From contig CAYFHQ010000049.1 in NCBI GenBank assembly GCA_964342805.1, positions 1 through 25,981 on the forward strand: a stretch of 25,981 nt of DNA, in the 5' to 3' direction. The notes under the pieces were generated by a model. That model worked only from the letters and a program-made list of their open reading frames with translations, was not told the origin of the DNA and did no database searches. The stretch is from CAYFHQ01 sp964342805 (GTDB lineage Bacteria > Bacillota > Clostridia > Peptostreptococcales > Acidaminobacteraceae). Positions 14,354-22,058 of this stretch are shown piece after piece (position 1 is the first letter of the stretch; each line of letters begins with the position of its first letter). The position numbers and the translations under genes were made by a program.

Positions 14354-16107
14354 TATCGCGCCTCCTCCATGATGAATTCTTCAAGCTGTTGTTTGTCGTG
14401 GAGTTCTTTATAGAGTCCGTCTTGGTCCACCAACATACCGTGGGTGCCCGACTGGATGATCTTGCCCTCGTCCAGGACTAGAATATGGTCTGCGTCCCGT
14501 ACGGTGGAAATTCGGTGGGCAACAATGATAGCTGTTCGGCCAACCATTTGCTCCTTCAAGTGATCCAGGATCTTTTCCTCGGTCTTGGTGTCAACCGCCG
14601 ACAGGGAGTCGTCCAGAACCAGTATACTTGGGTCCTTTATTAGGGCTCTAGCAATAGAAACCCGCTGCTTCTGGCCACCGGACATGTTGACGCCCCGTTC
14701 ACCAAGGAGGGTTTCAAAACCGCCTGCAAAGTCCTCTATCTCTTTTCGAATACTGGCCACTTCCGCATAATTTTTCACGGTGTCCATGGATGCCTCGTCT
14801 ACACCAAAGCGAATGTTGTCTGCAATGGGCTGGGAAAAGAGGTAGTTGTCCTGGGGAACCACACCGATGTTGTTCCGCAGGTCCTTTAAAGTAATAGACT
14901 GAAGAGGCCGGTCGCCAATGCGTATCTCACCGGAGGTGGTGTCATACATTCTCAGGAGCAGGTTAAGAAGGGTCGTTTTACCAGAACCCGTCCGTCCGAC
15001 GATGGCCAGGGTTTGGCCCTCCTGAAGGGTAAAGTTCAACTTGTCCAGGGCAGGAACTTCTGCACCCGGATAGGTGAAAGTCACGTCGTCAAAGGTAATG
15101 GACCACTGGCTTGGAGGTGTTTTGTCCACGTCGTCAGCGTCCACGATTTCAGGTTCTGTGTCCAGAACTTCAGCAATCCGGCCCAGGGAAACAAAGCCCC
15201 TCTGCATGACATTGACCACCCAGCCGATGGCCATCATAGGCCAGGTCAGGAGTCCAATGTAGGTGATGAAGGTAACAAACTGTCCCAGAGACAGGGTCCC
15301 GTCAATAACCATGTTGCCACCTACCGACAGGGTCACCAGGAGGCTGACAGAGGCCACAAGGCCAACCAAAGGAAACATGAGGCCCCAAATGCGAATAAGG
15401 GACATGTTCTTTTTCAGGTTGTCGTCATTGGCTTCTTCAAACTTGGCCAGCTCTGACTCTTCCTGAACGAAGGACTTGACAATCCGAATGCCGGAGAAGG
15501 TTTCTTGCACCTTGTCCGTCAGCGTACCGAAGGCTTCCTGTACTTTTTGGAAGCGATTTCGCATACGGAAACCCAGGAACATGACAGAAACTGCAATGAT
15601 CGGCATGGGTAAAAAGGCCATGAGGGTCAGACCCAGGTCAATGGACGTGATCATGGTTGTCAGGGTCATGAGGGTCAAGAAGACCGCGTCCACGATCAGG
15701 ATAATGCCCATACCAAAGGCCATACGAACGGAGTTGAGGTCGTTGGTGGCCAGGGCCATGAGGTCGCCGGTTTTGTGGGTGTTAAAGAAGTTGGCTGACA
15801 GGAGCTCCAAGTGACCAAAGAGCTTGGCCCGTAACCAGGCTTCCAACTTTTTCGACGATCCGATGATCAGCACTCTCCATGAGAAGCGTCCAATTGCAAC
15901 GCCACCTGCTGTAAGGAGTATGAAAAAGATATAACGCCAAATCCCGGCGGGATCAAGCGCACTGTTCATAACGTCATCAGTTAAATTACCGATCAGCCAC
16001 GGGGTCACCAGCTGGAGACCGTCAATGGCGATCAAGATGAAGATGCCCACAATATATCTGAATTTGTGTTCCTTCAGAAAGAGCAAGACATGTTTGATGT
16101 TTTTCAC
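14353..16107 (-). CDS. Heterodimeric ABC exporter subunit, BmrC/YheI type
   Basis: A 584-aa half-transporter and the first gene of the two-gene operon. A six-helix membrane domain (IGNLTDDV region onward) precedes an ATPase with Walker A GRTGSGKTT, signature NMSGGQKQR and H-loop VAHRIS. The residue after Walker B is aspartate (LVLDDSLSAVD) instead of the catalytic glutamate, the hallmark of the degenerate site in heterodimeric exporters. I choose the GTG at 16107 because GGGAGG lies 6 nt upstream. An in-frame GTG at 16134 would add nine residues but places that ribosome site inside the gene. The resulting length fits YheI. Expression would come from the gap shared with guaB. Confidence 0.9.
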   Translation of the reverse strand: MKNIKHVLLFLKEHKFRYIVGIFILIAIDGLQLVTPWLIGNLTDDVMNSALDPAGIWRYIFFILLTAGGVAIGRFSWRVLIIGSSKKLEAWLRAKLFGHLELLSANFFNTHKTGDLMALATNDLNSVRMAFGMGIILIVDAVFLTLMTLTTMITSIDLGLTLMAFLPMPIIAVSVMFLGFRMRNRFQKVQEAFGTLTDKVQETFSGIRIVKSFVQEESELAKFEEANDDNLKKNMSLIRIWGLMFPLVGLVASVSLLVTLSVGGNMVIDGTLSLGQFVTFITYIGLLTWPMMAIGWVVNVMQRGFVSLGRIAEVLDTEPEIVDADDVDKTPPSQWSITFDDVTFTYPGAEVPALDKLNFTLQEGQTLAIVGRTGSGKTTLLNLLLRMYDTTSGEIRIGDRPLQSITLKDLRNNIGVVPQDNYLFSQPIADNIRFGVDEASMDTVKNYAEVASIRKEIEDFAGGFETLLGERGVNMSGGQKQRVSIARALIKDPSILVLDDSLSAVDTKTEEKILDHLKEQMVGRTAIIVAHRISTVRDADHILVLDEGKIIQSGTHGMLVDQDGLYKELHDKQQLEEFIMEEAR

Positions 16108-16350
16108 TGTTTTCCTCCCAATTTTTCTCTGCACTTAGTTTACCATATATAAGAAGAAAAAGTCCTTCGGTTGTCGAAACTTTATAAAGCCTTTATACTT
16201 ATATGGAACAAGAAATGAGAATTTTACTTTGGTAAGAACCTAGGACCTGCCTTTGGAAGATGCGCCTTGGCAGAGGTTTTTGGTCACCGGACATTTGGAC
16301 AAAAACACGAACATATCCAATTTGCGCTAATTAAAATTTCGTCATTTCTC

Positions 16351-16367
16351 ATTTAACTTAGTTAAAT
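16351..16367. promoter_or_regulatory. Palindromic operator candidate before the guaB promoter
   Basis: ATTTAACTTAGTTAAAT is a perfect inverted repeat (8-bp arms, one central base). It ends 3 bp before the -35 box of the guaB promoter. Its TTAAC...GTTAA form resembles MarR-family sites such as the AdcR/ZitR box, but with one extra central base. It lies in the divergent gap between the ABC operon and guaB. Apart from the guaB leader elements, I see no gene in the rest of the gap from 16108 to 16686. Confidence 0.45.
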
Positions 16368-16370
16368 TGG

Positions 16371-16399
16371 TTGACACCCTCTAAAAGATTTGTTATCTT
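16371..16399 (+). promoter_or_regulatory. guaB promoter
   Basis: A consensus TTGACA (16371-16376), a 17-bp spacer and TATCTT (16394-16399) lie 25 bp before the guanine riboswitch aptamer. Confidence 0.85.
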
Positions 16400-16423
16400 G
16401 TTAAAAATTGAATTGCAACACGA

Positions 16424-16496
16424 CGCTCATATAATCGCGATAATATGGTTCGCGAGTCTCTACTGGATCACCGTAAACGGTCCTTCTCTATGGGTG
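16424..16496 (+). ncRNA. Guanine riboswitch (purine family)
   Basis: The three-way-junction aptamer is clear. P1 is CGCTCAT with ATGGGTG, followed by ATATAATCGCG, then ATATGG and CGCGAGTCTCTACTGG, then ACCGTAAACGGTCC. The final junction reads CTATGGG, which places C at the specificity position equivalent to C74 of the B. subtilis xpt switch. It should therefore bind guanine or hypoxanthine, not adenine. Control of guaB by guanine makes metabolic sense. Confidence 0.93.
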
Positions 16497-16530
16497 GAAA
16501 TTCGCTGTAGAATGCTGTCTTGACACGCAT

Positions 16531-16581
16531 ACCTGCATGAATTTTCCCTATAGAAATGGTGAAAATTTGTGCAGGTTTTTT
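16531..16581 (+). terminator. Expression-platform terminator of the guanine riboswitch
   Basis: ACCTGCATGAATTTTC pairs with GAAAATTTGTGCAGGT across a loop and is followed by TTTTT. High guanine should favour this hairpin and stop transcription before guaB. Confidence 0.9.
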
Positions 16582-16686
16582 GTTTGTATAAAGGGCCCAT
16601 TTCTATGGACGGGACTTCATGTGCCTGTGACTTTCCAGAGCGTCTGTGATCAATCAGGGTACTGTGTATGAGGGAGGAAACAAAAC

Positions 16687-18150
16687 ATGGAGGACAAGAT
16701 TCTCAAAGAGGGATATACGTACGATGACGTACTACTGGTTCCACAACGTTCGGATATATTACCAAACGAAGTGAGCCTAAAGACACAGCTAACGAAGAAA
16801 ATTTCTCTTAATGTTCCAATCGTCAGCGCAGGCATGGACACCGTAACGGAAGCCAAGATGGCCATTGCCATGGCCCGTGAAGGTGGCATGGGTATTATTC
16901 ACAAGAATATGTCCATCGAAAAACAAGCACTTGAGGTCGACAAGGTCAAGCGATGTGAGCACGGGGTTATTGTAGATCCCTTCTACCTGACACCAGACGA
17001 AAAAGTGGGATCAGCCCTTGAGCTAATGTCTCGCTACCGCATTTCCGGTGTACCCATTGTCGATGAAAATAAAAAGCTGGTTGGCATTATCACCAACCGT
17101 GACATCCGTTTTGAGGGTGACCCTGATAAATACATCCACGAAATCATGACCAAGGATAACCTGGTAACTGCCATGGAAGGGACAACCCTGGAAGAAGCAG
17201 AGCAGATCCTTCGTCAGCACAAAATTGAAAAGCTACCTTTGGTGGACCAGAGTGGTCTGCTGAAAGGTTTGATTACCATAAAAGATATTGAAAAAGTGAT
17301 CATCTATCCAAACCGTGCAACAGACAGCCAAGGCCGTTTGCTTGCCGGTGCAGCGGTAGGCATTGGTTCAGACATGATGGACCGGGTTGACGCCCTAGTC
17401 AAGGCTGGCGTTGATGTCATTGGCCTAGACTCTGCCCATGGTCACTCTACCAACATTATTAACGCAGTTCGCACCATTAAAGAAAAGTATCCTGAACTGG
17501 ACGTCATTGCAGGTAACGTGGCAACGGCCAAGGCGACGGAAGACTTGATCGAAGCGGGTGCAGATTGTATTAAGGTAGGTATTGGTCCTGGTTCTATCTG
17601 TACAACCCGTGTGGTTGCAGGGGTAGGCGTACCTCAGCTGACAGCTGTTTACGACTGTGCCAAGGCTGCTAAGGCCCACGGTATCCCAGTGATTGCCGAT
17701 GGTGGTATTAAGATTTCAGGCGATATTCCAAAGGCCATTGCCGCTGGTGCGCATCTGGTTATGTTGGGTTCTCTGTTCGCAGGAACAGAAGAGTCTCCAG
17801 GTGAAATTGTTATGTATCAGGGCAGAAGCTTTAAGACCTATAGAGGCATGGGTTCTGAAGGGGCCATGTCCGCAGGTTCCGGCGACCGTTACTTCCAAAA
17901 TGACACAAAGAAATTTGTGCCTGAGGGTGTTGAGGGCCGTGTACCTTACCGGGGTCTAATGAAAGACATGATTTATCAGCTCCTTGGCGGACTACGGTCT
18001 GGCATGGGCTACTGTGGCACAGGGTCCATTCCTGAGCTCCAGGAAAATGCACGCTTTGTACGCATTACCGGCGCTGGTCTTCGTGAGTCCCATCCCCACG
18101 ATATCCAGATCACCAAAGAGCCACCAAACTACAGCGTGCAAAACAAATAG
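16687..18150 (+). CDS. guaB: Inosine-5'-monophosphate dehydrogenase
   Basis: A 487-aa IMPDH, which oxidises IMP to XMP with NAD+, the committed step of guanine nucleotide synthesis. The barrel starts with TYDDVLLVPQRS. Two CBS domains are inserted at about 97-150 and 160-205 and bind adenine or guanine nucleotides in regulation. The catalytic loop GIGPGSICTTR places the active cysteine at C305. The flap ends in YRGMGSEGAM and the GRVPYRG region. GGGAGG 9 nt before the ATG supports the start. The gene is controlled by the guanine riboswitch upstream and is followed by guaA after a long structured gap. Confidence 0.97.
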   Translation: MEDKILKEGYTYDDVLLVPQRSDILPNEVSLKTQLTKKISLNVPIVSAGMDTVTEAKMAIAMAREGGMGIIHKNMSIEKQALEVDKVKRCEHGVIVDPFYLTPDEKVGSALELMSRYRISGVPIVDENKKLVGIITNRDIRFEGDPDKYIHEIMTKDNLVTAMEGTTLEEAEQILRQHKIEKLPLVDQSGLLKGLITIKDIEKVIIYPNRATDSQGRLLAGAAVGIGSDMMDRVDALVKAGVDVIGLDSAHGHSTNIINAVRTIKEKYPELDVIAGNVATAKATEDLIEAGADCIKVGIGPGSICTTRVVAGVGVPQLTAVYDCAKAAKAHGIPVIADGGIKISGDIPKAIAAGAHLVMLGSLFAGTEESPGEIVMYQGRSFKTYRGMGSEGAMSAGSGDRYFQNDTKKFVPEGVEGRVPYRGLMKDMIYQLLGGLRSGMGYCGTGSIPELQENARFVRITGAGLRESHPHDIQITKEPPNYSVQNK

Positions 18151-18155
18151 CTATG

Positions 18156-18196
18156 ATCTATGGCCACCGTTCCTCCCCGTTCGGTGACCATAGTTT
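18156..18196 (+). terminator. Possible weak terminator after guaB
   Basis: CTATGGCCACCG (18160-18171) pairs with CGGTGACCATAG (18184-18195), with one mismatch. Only TTT follows, so termination would be partial and guaA could still be read through. Confidence 0.4.
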
Positions 18197-18215
18197 CTGG
18201 GAAACACTATAGGAG

Positions 18216-18304
18216 ATAAGGAGAGAAGGAATATACTTCGTCCATTCTGCCGGGCAACCGGCCATTCGTCCATTCAAGAAATGTATTCCTTCTTTCCTCC
18301 TTAT
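18216..18304. other. Large imperfect hairpin between guaB and guaA
   Basis: An outer 5' arm (18216-18235, starting ATAAGGAG and AGAAGGAATA) pairs with a 3' arm (18283-18304, TATTCCTTCT and CTCCTTAT) through about 18 base pairs with a small bulge. Inside sits a perfect 5-bp hairpin, GCCGG-GCAA-CCGGC, with a GNRA-type loop (18249-18262). It is flanked by two direct copies of CGTCCATTC (18239-18247, 18267-18275). TTTTCC follows. It could be an RNA element, an RNase III site or a small repeat element. In the rest of the gap (18305-18503) I see no clear promoter and no supported gene. Confidence 0.55.
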
Positions 18305-18503
18305 TTTCCACAGGGCTTCCCAATAATTTGTCCACCAAATGCGGACCTTCATTCTTATGTAGCGTGAGGGCTTCGCATTTCTTACGTCAAAGAAGAAACG
18401 ACACCATGGGTTATCATGGCTGAAATAGAAAAAGAAATTGGGTTAGCGGTAAAGTATGTGACGGGTTCCCGTAGAGTCATTGACTCACTTCAAGGAGGTT
18501 GCC

Positions 18504-20051
18504 ATGCAGGCAAGAGAGACCATTATGATCGTTGATTTCGGCGGTCAGTACAATCAGTTGATTGCAAGACGTGTTCGAGAAAATAAAGTATACTCAGAAG
18601 TTGTTTCCTGGAAAAAGGCAGTCACACGTGCCAAGGAAATGAAGGCGGAAGGCGTATTGAAGGGGATTATCTTCACGGGCGGTCCAAACTCCGTTTACGC
18701 TGAAGGTGCACCAAGCCTGGATAAAGAAATTTTTGAACTGGACATTCCGGTCCTAGGCATTTGCTACGGCATGCAGCTCATGTCCCACGTTCTTGGTGGC
18801 AAGGTTGACCGTGCAGAGACTAGAGAATACGGCAAGATCCAACTTTCCGTAAAAGACCATACCACTCTATTTAAAGATATTGACTCCAACGATACTTGCT
18901 GGATGAGCCACAACGACTACGTTGCTGAGATTCCTGCAGGCTTTAAGATGATTGCAGACACGGAAACTTGCCCTTATGCAGCCATTGAAAATACAGAAAA
19001 GAAACTCTACGGCGTTCAGTTCCACGCTGAAGTAGAGCACACCCCATTCGGTCGTCAAATGATCAAAAACTACCTTTATGAGGTATGTGGTTGTGCAGGC
19101 GACTGGGACATGGGTGACTATGCTGAGCAGGCCATTGCTGCTATTCGTGAGAAGGTAGGCGACAAGAAGGTTCTTTGTGCCCTGTCCGGTGGTGTAGACT
19201 CCTCCGTAGCAGCGGTTATGGTTCACCGTGCCATTGGGGACCAGCTGACGTGTATTTTTGTAGACCACGGTCTACTTCGTAAAAATGAAGGGGATGAAGT
19301 TGAAGGCGTATTCGGCAAGGACTTTGGCCTAAACTTCATTCGTGTAAATTGCCAGGACCGTTTCCTAGGCAAGCTGGCGGGTGTGTCTGACCCAGAGAAG
19401 AAGCGTAAGATCATTGGTGAAGAGTTTATCCGTGTATTTGAAGAAGAAGCGGGCAAGCTAGAGGGTATTGAGTACCTGGTTCAGGGTACAGTTTACCCAG
19501 ACGTTATCGAGTCCGGTACAGACACGGCAGAAATCATTAAGTCCCACCATAATGTAGGTGGTCTACCAGAAGACATGCAGTTCGACCTAATCGAGCCCCT
19601 ACGAGACCTCTTCAAGGACGAGGTACGTGCAGTAGGTGAAGCCCTAGGCATTCCAGAGAAGATCGTATGGCGTCAGCCTTTCCCAGGACCGGGCCTAGCC
19701 ATTCGTATTATGGGTGAAATTACTGAAGAAGGCCTCTTCCTAGTCCGCGAGTCCGACGCCATTTTCCGCGAGGAAATCCGCAAGGCTGGCCTGGAAAGAG
19801 ACATCTGGCAGTACTTCACAACCCTACCTAACGTACGCTCTGTAGGCGTTATGGGTGATGAAAGAACTTACAGCCATGCCATTGGTATTCGTGCTGTAAC
19901 GTCCATCGACGGGATGACCAGCGACTGGGCTAGAATTCCTTATGAGGTAATGGATAAGATTTCGTCCCGTATAGTGAATGAGGTTCCAAATGTGAACCGG
20001 ATTTTGTATGATGTGACTTCTAAGCCGCCTTCAACTATTGAGTGGGAATAG
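18504..20051 (+). CDS. guaA: GMP synthase, glutamine-hydrolysing
   Basis: A 515-aa GMP synthetase that aminates XMP to GMP using glutamine and ATP. The class I amidotransferase domain occupies about 1-195. Its nucleophile is C87 in GICYGMQLM, and H and E lie in QFHAEVEHTPFG. The ATP-pyrophosphatase P-loop is SGGVDSS. The C-terminal dimerisation domain ends in TSKPPSTIEWE. AGGAGG 5 nt before the ATG at 18504 decides the start. An in-frame ATG at 18480 has no ribosome site. The 3' end of this gene is the apparent target of the element that begins immediately downstream. Confidence 0.97.
   Translation: MQARETIMIVDFGGQYNQLIARRVRENKVYSEVVSWKKAVTRAKEMKAEGVLKGIIFTGGPNSVYAEGAPSLDKEIFELDIPVLGICYGMQLMSHVLGGKVDRAETREYGKIQLSVKDHTTLFKDIDSNDTCWMSHNDYVAEIPAGFKMIADTETCPYAAIENTEKKLYGVQFHAEVEHTPFGRQMIKNYLYEVCGCAGDWDMGDYAEQAIAAIREKVGDKKVLCALSGGVDSSVAAVMVHRAIGDQLTCIFVDHGLLRKNEGDEVEGVFGKDFGLNFIRVNCQDRFLGKLAGVSDPEKKRKIIGEEFIRVFEEEAGKLEGIEYLVQGTVYPDVIESGTDTAEIIKSHHNVGGLPEDMQFDLIEPLRDLFKDEVRAVGEALGIPEKIVWRQPFPGPGLAIRIMGEITEEGLFLVRESDAIFREEIRKAGLERDIWQYFTTLPNVRSVGVMGDERTYSHAIGIRAVTSIDGMTSDWARIPYEVMDKISSRIVNEVPNVNRILYDVTSKPPSTIEWE
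20034..20051. other. Putative attachment site at the guaA 3' end
   Basis: The last bases of guaA (ACTATTGAGTGGGAATAG) are followed after 92 bp by the stop of a tyrosine integrase pointing toward guaA, and the DNA becomes AT-rich there. The guaA 3' end is an established integration site of genomic islands. No second copy of this sequence occurs in the window, so the other end of the element lies beyond 25981. The exact core is not determined. Confidence 0.5.
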
Positions 20052-20058
20052 AAACAAT

Positions 20059-20106
20059 AAACCCTACAAGTCTTGGATTACCTTGGTTTGCAGGGTTCCT
20101 TTTTTA
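20059..20106 (+). terminator. Terminator of guaA
   Basis: AAACCCT and AGGGTTCC bracket a loop with an inner CAA/TTG pairing, followed by TTTTTT. It may have been carried in with the left end of the integrated element. Confidence 0.75.
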
Positions 20107-20142
20107 CTGATGATACAGGTATGATACGTTTTCTTTTTTCGC

Positions 20143-21215
20143 TTATATTTGAAAATTCCCTTGATTCAGTTCTTGTAAACGTTCTGCAACTTCACCATGC
20201 TTATTCGGGTATAAATGGGAGTATGTTTGTAAGGTAGTTTCTATGTTTTCATGCCCCAATCTTTCTGAAATCAACAAAGGTGAAAAATTCATTTCAATTA
20301 GAAGCGATGCATGTGAATGACGAAGGTCATGAACACGTATTCTCCGAATTCCTGATTTTTTACATATACGTACAAGGTGTGAGTTGATTGTTGAGCGGTA
20401 AAAAGGGAAAAGTCATCCTTTGAAGTGATACCATATAATGTTGATGAATGTTTTTTTACCATATCACAAAGGAAAGTTGGTATTGTAATTATGCGTTTTG
20501 ACTTTGGTGTTTTAGGTTCAAGTATCAAATCTTCTTTGTTTACTTTAGCATAATTTTTATTGATTGATACTGTCTTAGCATCAAAATCGAAGTCGTTAAG
20601 GGTTAAGGCTAAACATTCACCTATCCTTATACCAGTCCAAAAAAGAAGCTCATAGATTACAGAATATGCTGGATTATCAGAATGTGTGACAAAATGATTA
20701 AATTCATCAACAGTCCAAAAGTTAACCTTATCAGCATTTTTCTTACCCATTGAACCTGCTATTCTAGCTGGATTACTCTGTAGTTTGTAATACTTCATTG
20801 CGTAGTTGAAAATTGCCGATACTTGATTATTTACTGTTTTCAAGTATGTTTGTGAATATCCTCTTTTGTCGGATAATAACTCATTTTGCCAACGTCTTAT
20901 AGTTGCTGGTTCTATGGAGCTTATTTGCATATCTTTAAAAAAAGGAAGAACCTTTGTATTGATTACAAAGCACTTATTTTCATAAGTTGTTGGTTTTAAT
21001 CTTGTTTTGCAATCTTCCATGTATAGATTGACAAGTGTTTCAAACTTCATTTCTGGATTAGCCTGTGACTTTTCAAGAAATTCTCGCTCAAAGGATTTTG
21101 CTTCCCTTTGCGTCTTGAAACCTCTTTTAAGTTTTTGTTTCTTTGTTCCAGTCCAATCGGTATAGTTAAACTTCGCATACCAAGTTCCGCGTTCTTTATC
21201 TTTATAAATTGGCAT
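20143..21215 (-). pseudogene. int: Tyrosine integrase, frameshifted
   Basis: A phage/ICE-type tyrosine recombinase of about 357 aa for excision and integration of the element. The N-terminal arm-binding domain reads MPIYKDKERGTWYAKFNYTD. The core domain carries the first catalytic arginine in TGIRIGECLAL. The frame breaks near 20400-20405 in a run of five As (five Ts on the coding strand). One more T would restore the family sequence. In the shifted frame the remaining catalytic residues follow perfectly: HDLRHSHASLL, ERLGHENIETT and the tyrosine in LQTYSHLYP, ending at 20143. The uninterrupted frame instead stops at 20298 without them. It is either a real inactivating deletion, a homopolymer sequencing error or ribosomal slippage. 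AAAGGA lies 7 nt before the ATG. Confidence 0.88.
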
Positions 21216-21257
21216 ATCATATTCCTTTCATCTATGTTTGCATTGTTAATATACTAT

Positions 21258-21287
21258 TTGCAGAACAGATAAAAAGGGTGATATAAT
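21258..21287 (+). promoter_or_regulatory. Plus-strand promoter of a short transcript
   Basis: TTGCAG (21258-21263), an 18-bp spacer and a perfect TATAAT (21282-21287) face away from the integrase toward a strong terminator 60-90 bp further on. Confidence 0.55.
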
Positions 21288-21304
21288 AGAACTTGCGAAG
21301 AGGT

Positions 21305-21313
21305 ATTATACCA
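21305..21313 (-). promoter_or_regulatory. Possible integrase promoter (extended -10)
   Basis: On the minus strand the sequence TGGTATAAT forms an extended -10 box about 90 bp before the integrase ATG. It is back to back with the plus-strand promoter at 21258-21287. Confidence 0.4.
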
Positions 21314-21342
21314 CAGACTTCTGTCTGCATAGTATCTTTTTA

Positions 21343-21381
21343 ATAACTGCTTGTGTTCCAGCACAGGCAGTTATTTTTTTT
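21343..21381 (+). terminator. Terminator of the candidate small RNA
   Basis: A 9-bp stem, AATAACTGC with GCAGTTATT, is extended inside by TGTG/CACA and followed by TTTTTT on the plus strand. Confidence 0.8.
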
Positions 21382-21787
21382 GATTTAGTTTGAATAACTG
21401 GTAAGATAGAAAATCTTTTAGTTCAGTTTTCAATTCTAATAGTTCATTATGAGTTATCTCGTAATATGCTCCATCAGCCGATTTTATCTTGATTTTTTTA
21501 TCGGCTTTTTCATCATTTGTTGGTAAACACTCATAGCCTAGTGTTTGCAAAAGTTTTAGAAATGGATCCTTAATGGATTCTACAGCTGTTAGATTAAGAA
21601 GCTCATTTGCAGAGACTCCATATAGTTTTGACAATGCCTTGACTGTTTCGATAGGAATATTTGGGATAGCTCCTGTTTCATATCTTTGGATAGTTGTCTT
21701 GTTTACTCCTATTACTTTAGCGACATTATCAAGTGTCATATTGTTCATCTGCCTATATGTTTTAAGCTTGTCATGAATTGTTTTGAT
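21371..21787 (-). CDS. XRE-family (Cro/CI-type) HTH regulator of the element
   Basis: About 138 aa. The N-terminal XRE helix-turn-helix reads MTLDNVAKVIGVNKTTIQRYETGAIPNIPIETVKALSKLYGV, and an uncharacterised C-terminal part ends in KDFLSYQLFKLNQKK. No peptidase or signal domain is visible. The start is unusual. A near-perfect ribosome site, GGGAGGTGAT, ends 4 nt before an ATA codon, and its GGAGG core lies 7 nt before an ATC (21785-21787). No ATG, GTG or TTG lies in frame nearby. The next in-frame ATG is upstream at 21817 and has no ribosome site of its own. I give the ATC start, and the 21817 start would add ten residues. It probably represses excision or transfer genes. Confidence 0.75.
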   Translation of the reverse strand: MKTIHDKLKTYRQMNNMTLDNVAKVIGVNKTTIQRYETGAIPNIPIETVKALSKLYGVSANELLNLTAVESIKDPFLKLLQTLGYECLPTNDEKADKKIKIKSADGAYYEITHNELLELKTELKDFLSYQLFKLNQKK

Positions 21788-21869
21788 TATATCACCTCCC
21801 TCAATTAAATATATCATAATGTTGCTTAAATGGCAAATCAAACAACGATTGTTGCGCAAAACGAAATCG

Positions 21870-22046
21870 CTAGTAAAATTTTTCATCAAAATATTTTTTG
21901 CTTATTTTGCCCTTAATCACTATATATCCTTTAGATTGTAACTCCCGATTTAATGCCCTGATAATTCGATAAGCAGAAGATGAGGAGATTCCAAGGATAG
22001 TGGCAACTTCTGTTGCTGAATAAAAGGGAGTTATATTCGTTTTCAT
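21870..22046 (-). CDS. Excisionase-like small HTH protein
   Basis: A 58-aa protein beginning MKTNITPFYSATEVATILGI and containing SSSSAYRIIRALNRELQSKG and KISKKYFDEKFY. This is the pattern of short winged-helix proteins (excisionase/MerR-like fold) found beside integrases in Firmicute integrative elements. It most likely directs excision or regulates the element. AAGGTG about 8 nt before the ATG supports the start. The gene is separated from the XRE gene by about 80 bp and lies 12 bp after the 83-aa gene, all in one direction. Confidence 0.75.
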   Translation of the reverse strand: MKTNITPFYSATEVATILGISSSSAYRIIRALNRELQSKGYIVIKGKISKKYFDEKFY

Positions 22047-22058
22047 TGTTTAGTCACC

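Larger units (their letters stand above)
21294..21381 (+). ncRNA. Candidate small RNA of the mobile element
   Basis: A consensus-like plus-strand promoter leads into about 88 nt with two hairpins. The first is CAGAC-TTCT-GTCTG extended by ATAC/GTAT (21307-21333) and followed by TTTTT. The second is AATAACTGC/GCAGTTATT (21343-21376) with an inner TGTG/CACA and followed by a T tract. There is no reading frame of note. The layout resembles small counter-transcript or antisense regulators of mobile elements. Its 3' end overlaps the last codons of the XRE gene on the other strand. Function is not established. Confidence 0.5.

Noticed and set aside
16245..16300. A CTGCC/GGCAG repeat followed by TTTTT in the ABC-guaB gap, considered as a terminator
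   Set aside because: Only five pairs with an internal mismatch, and no plus-strand transcript is expected to end there.
18416..18535. A 39-codon plus-strand frame (MAEIEKEIGLAVKYVTGSRR...) overlapping the start of guaA
   Set aside because: It has no Shine-Dalgarno sequence before the ATG and overlaps the guaA start in another frame. A leader peptide is possible but unsupported.
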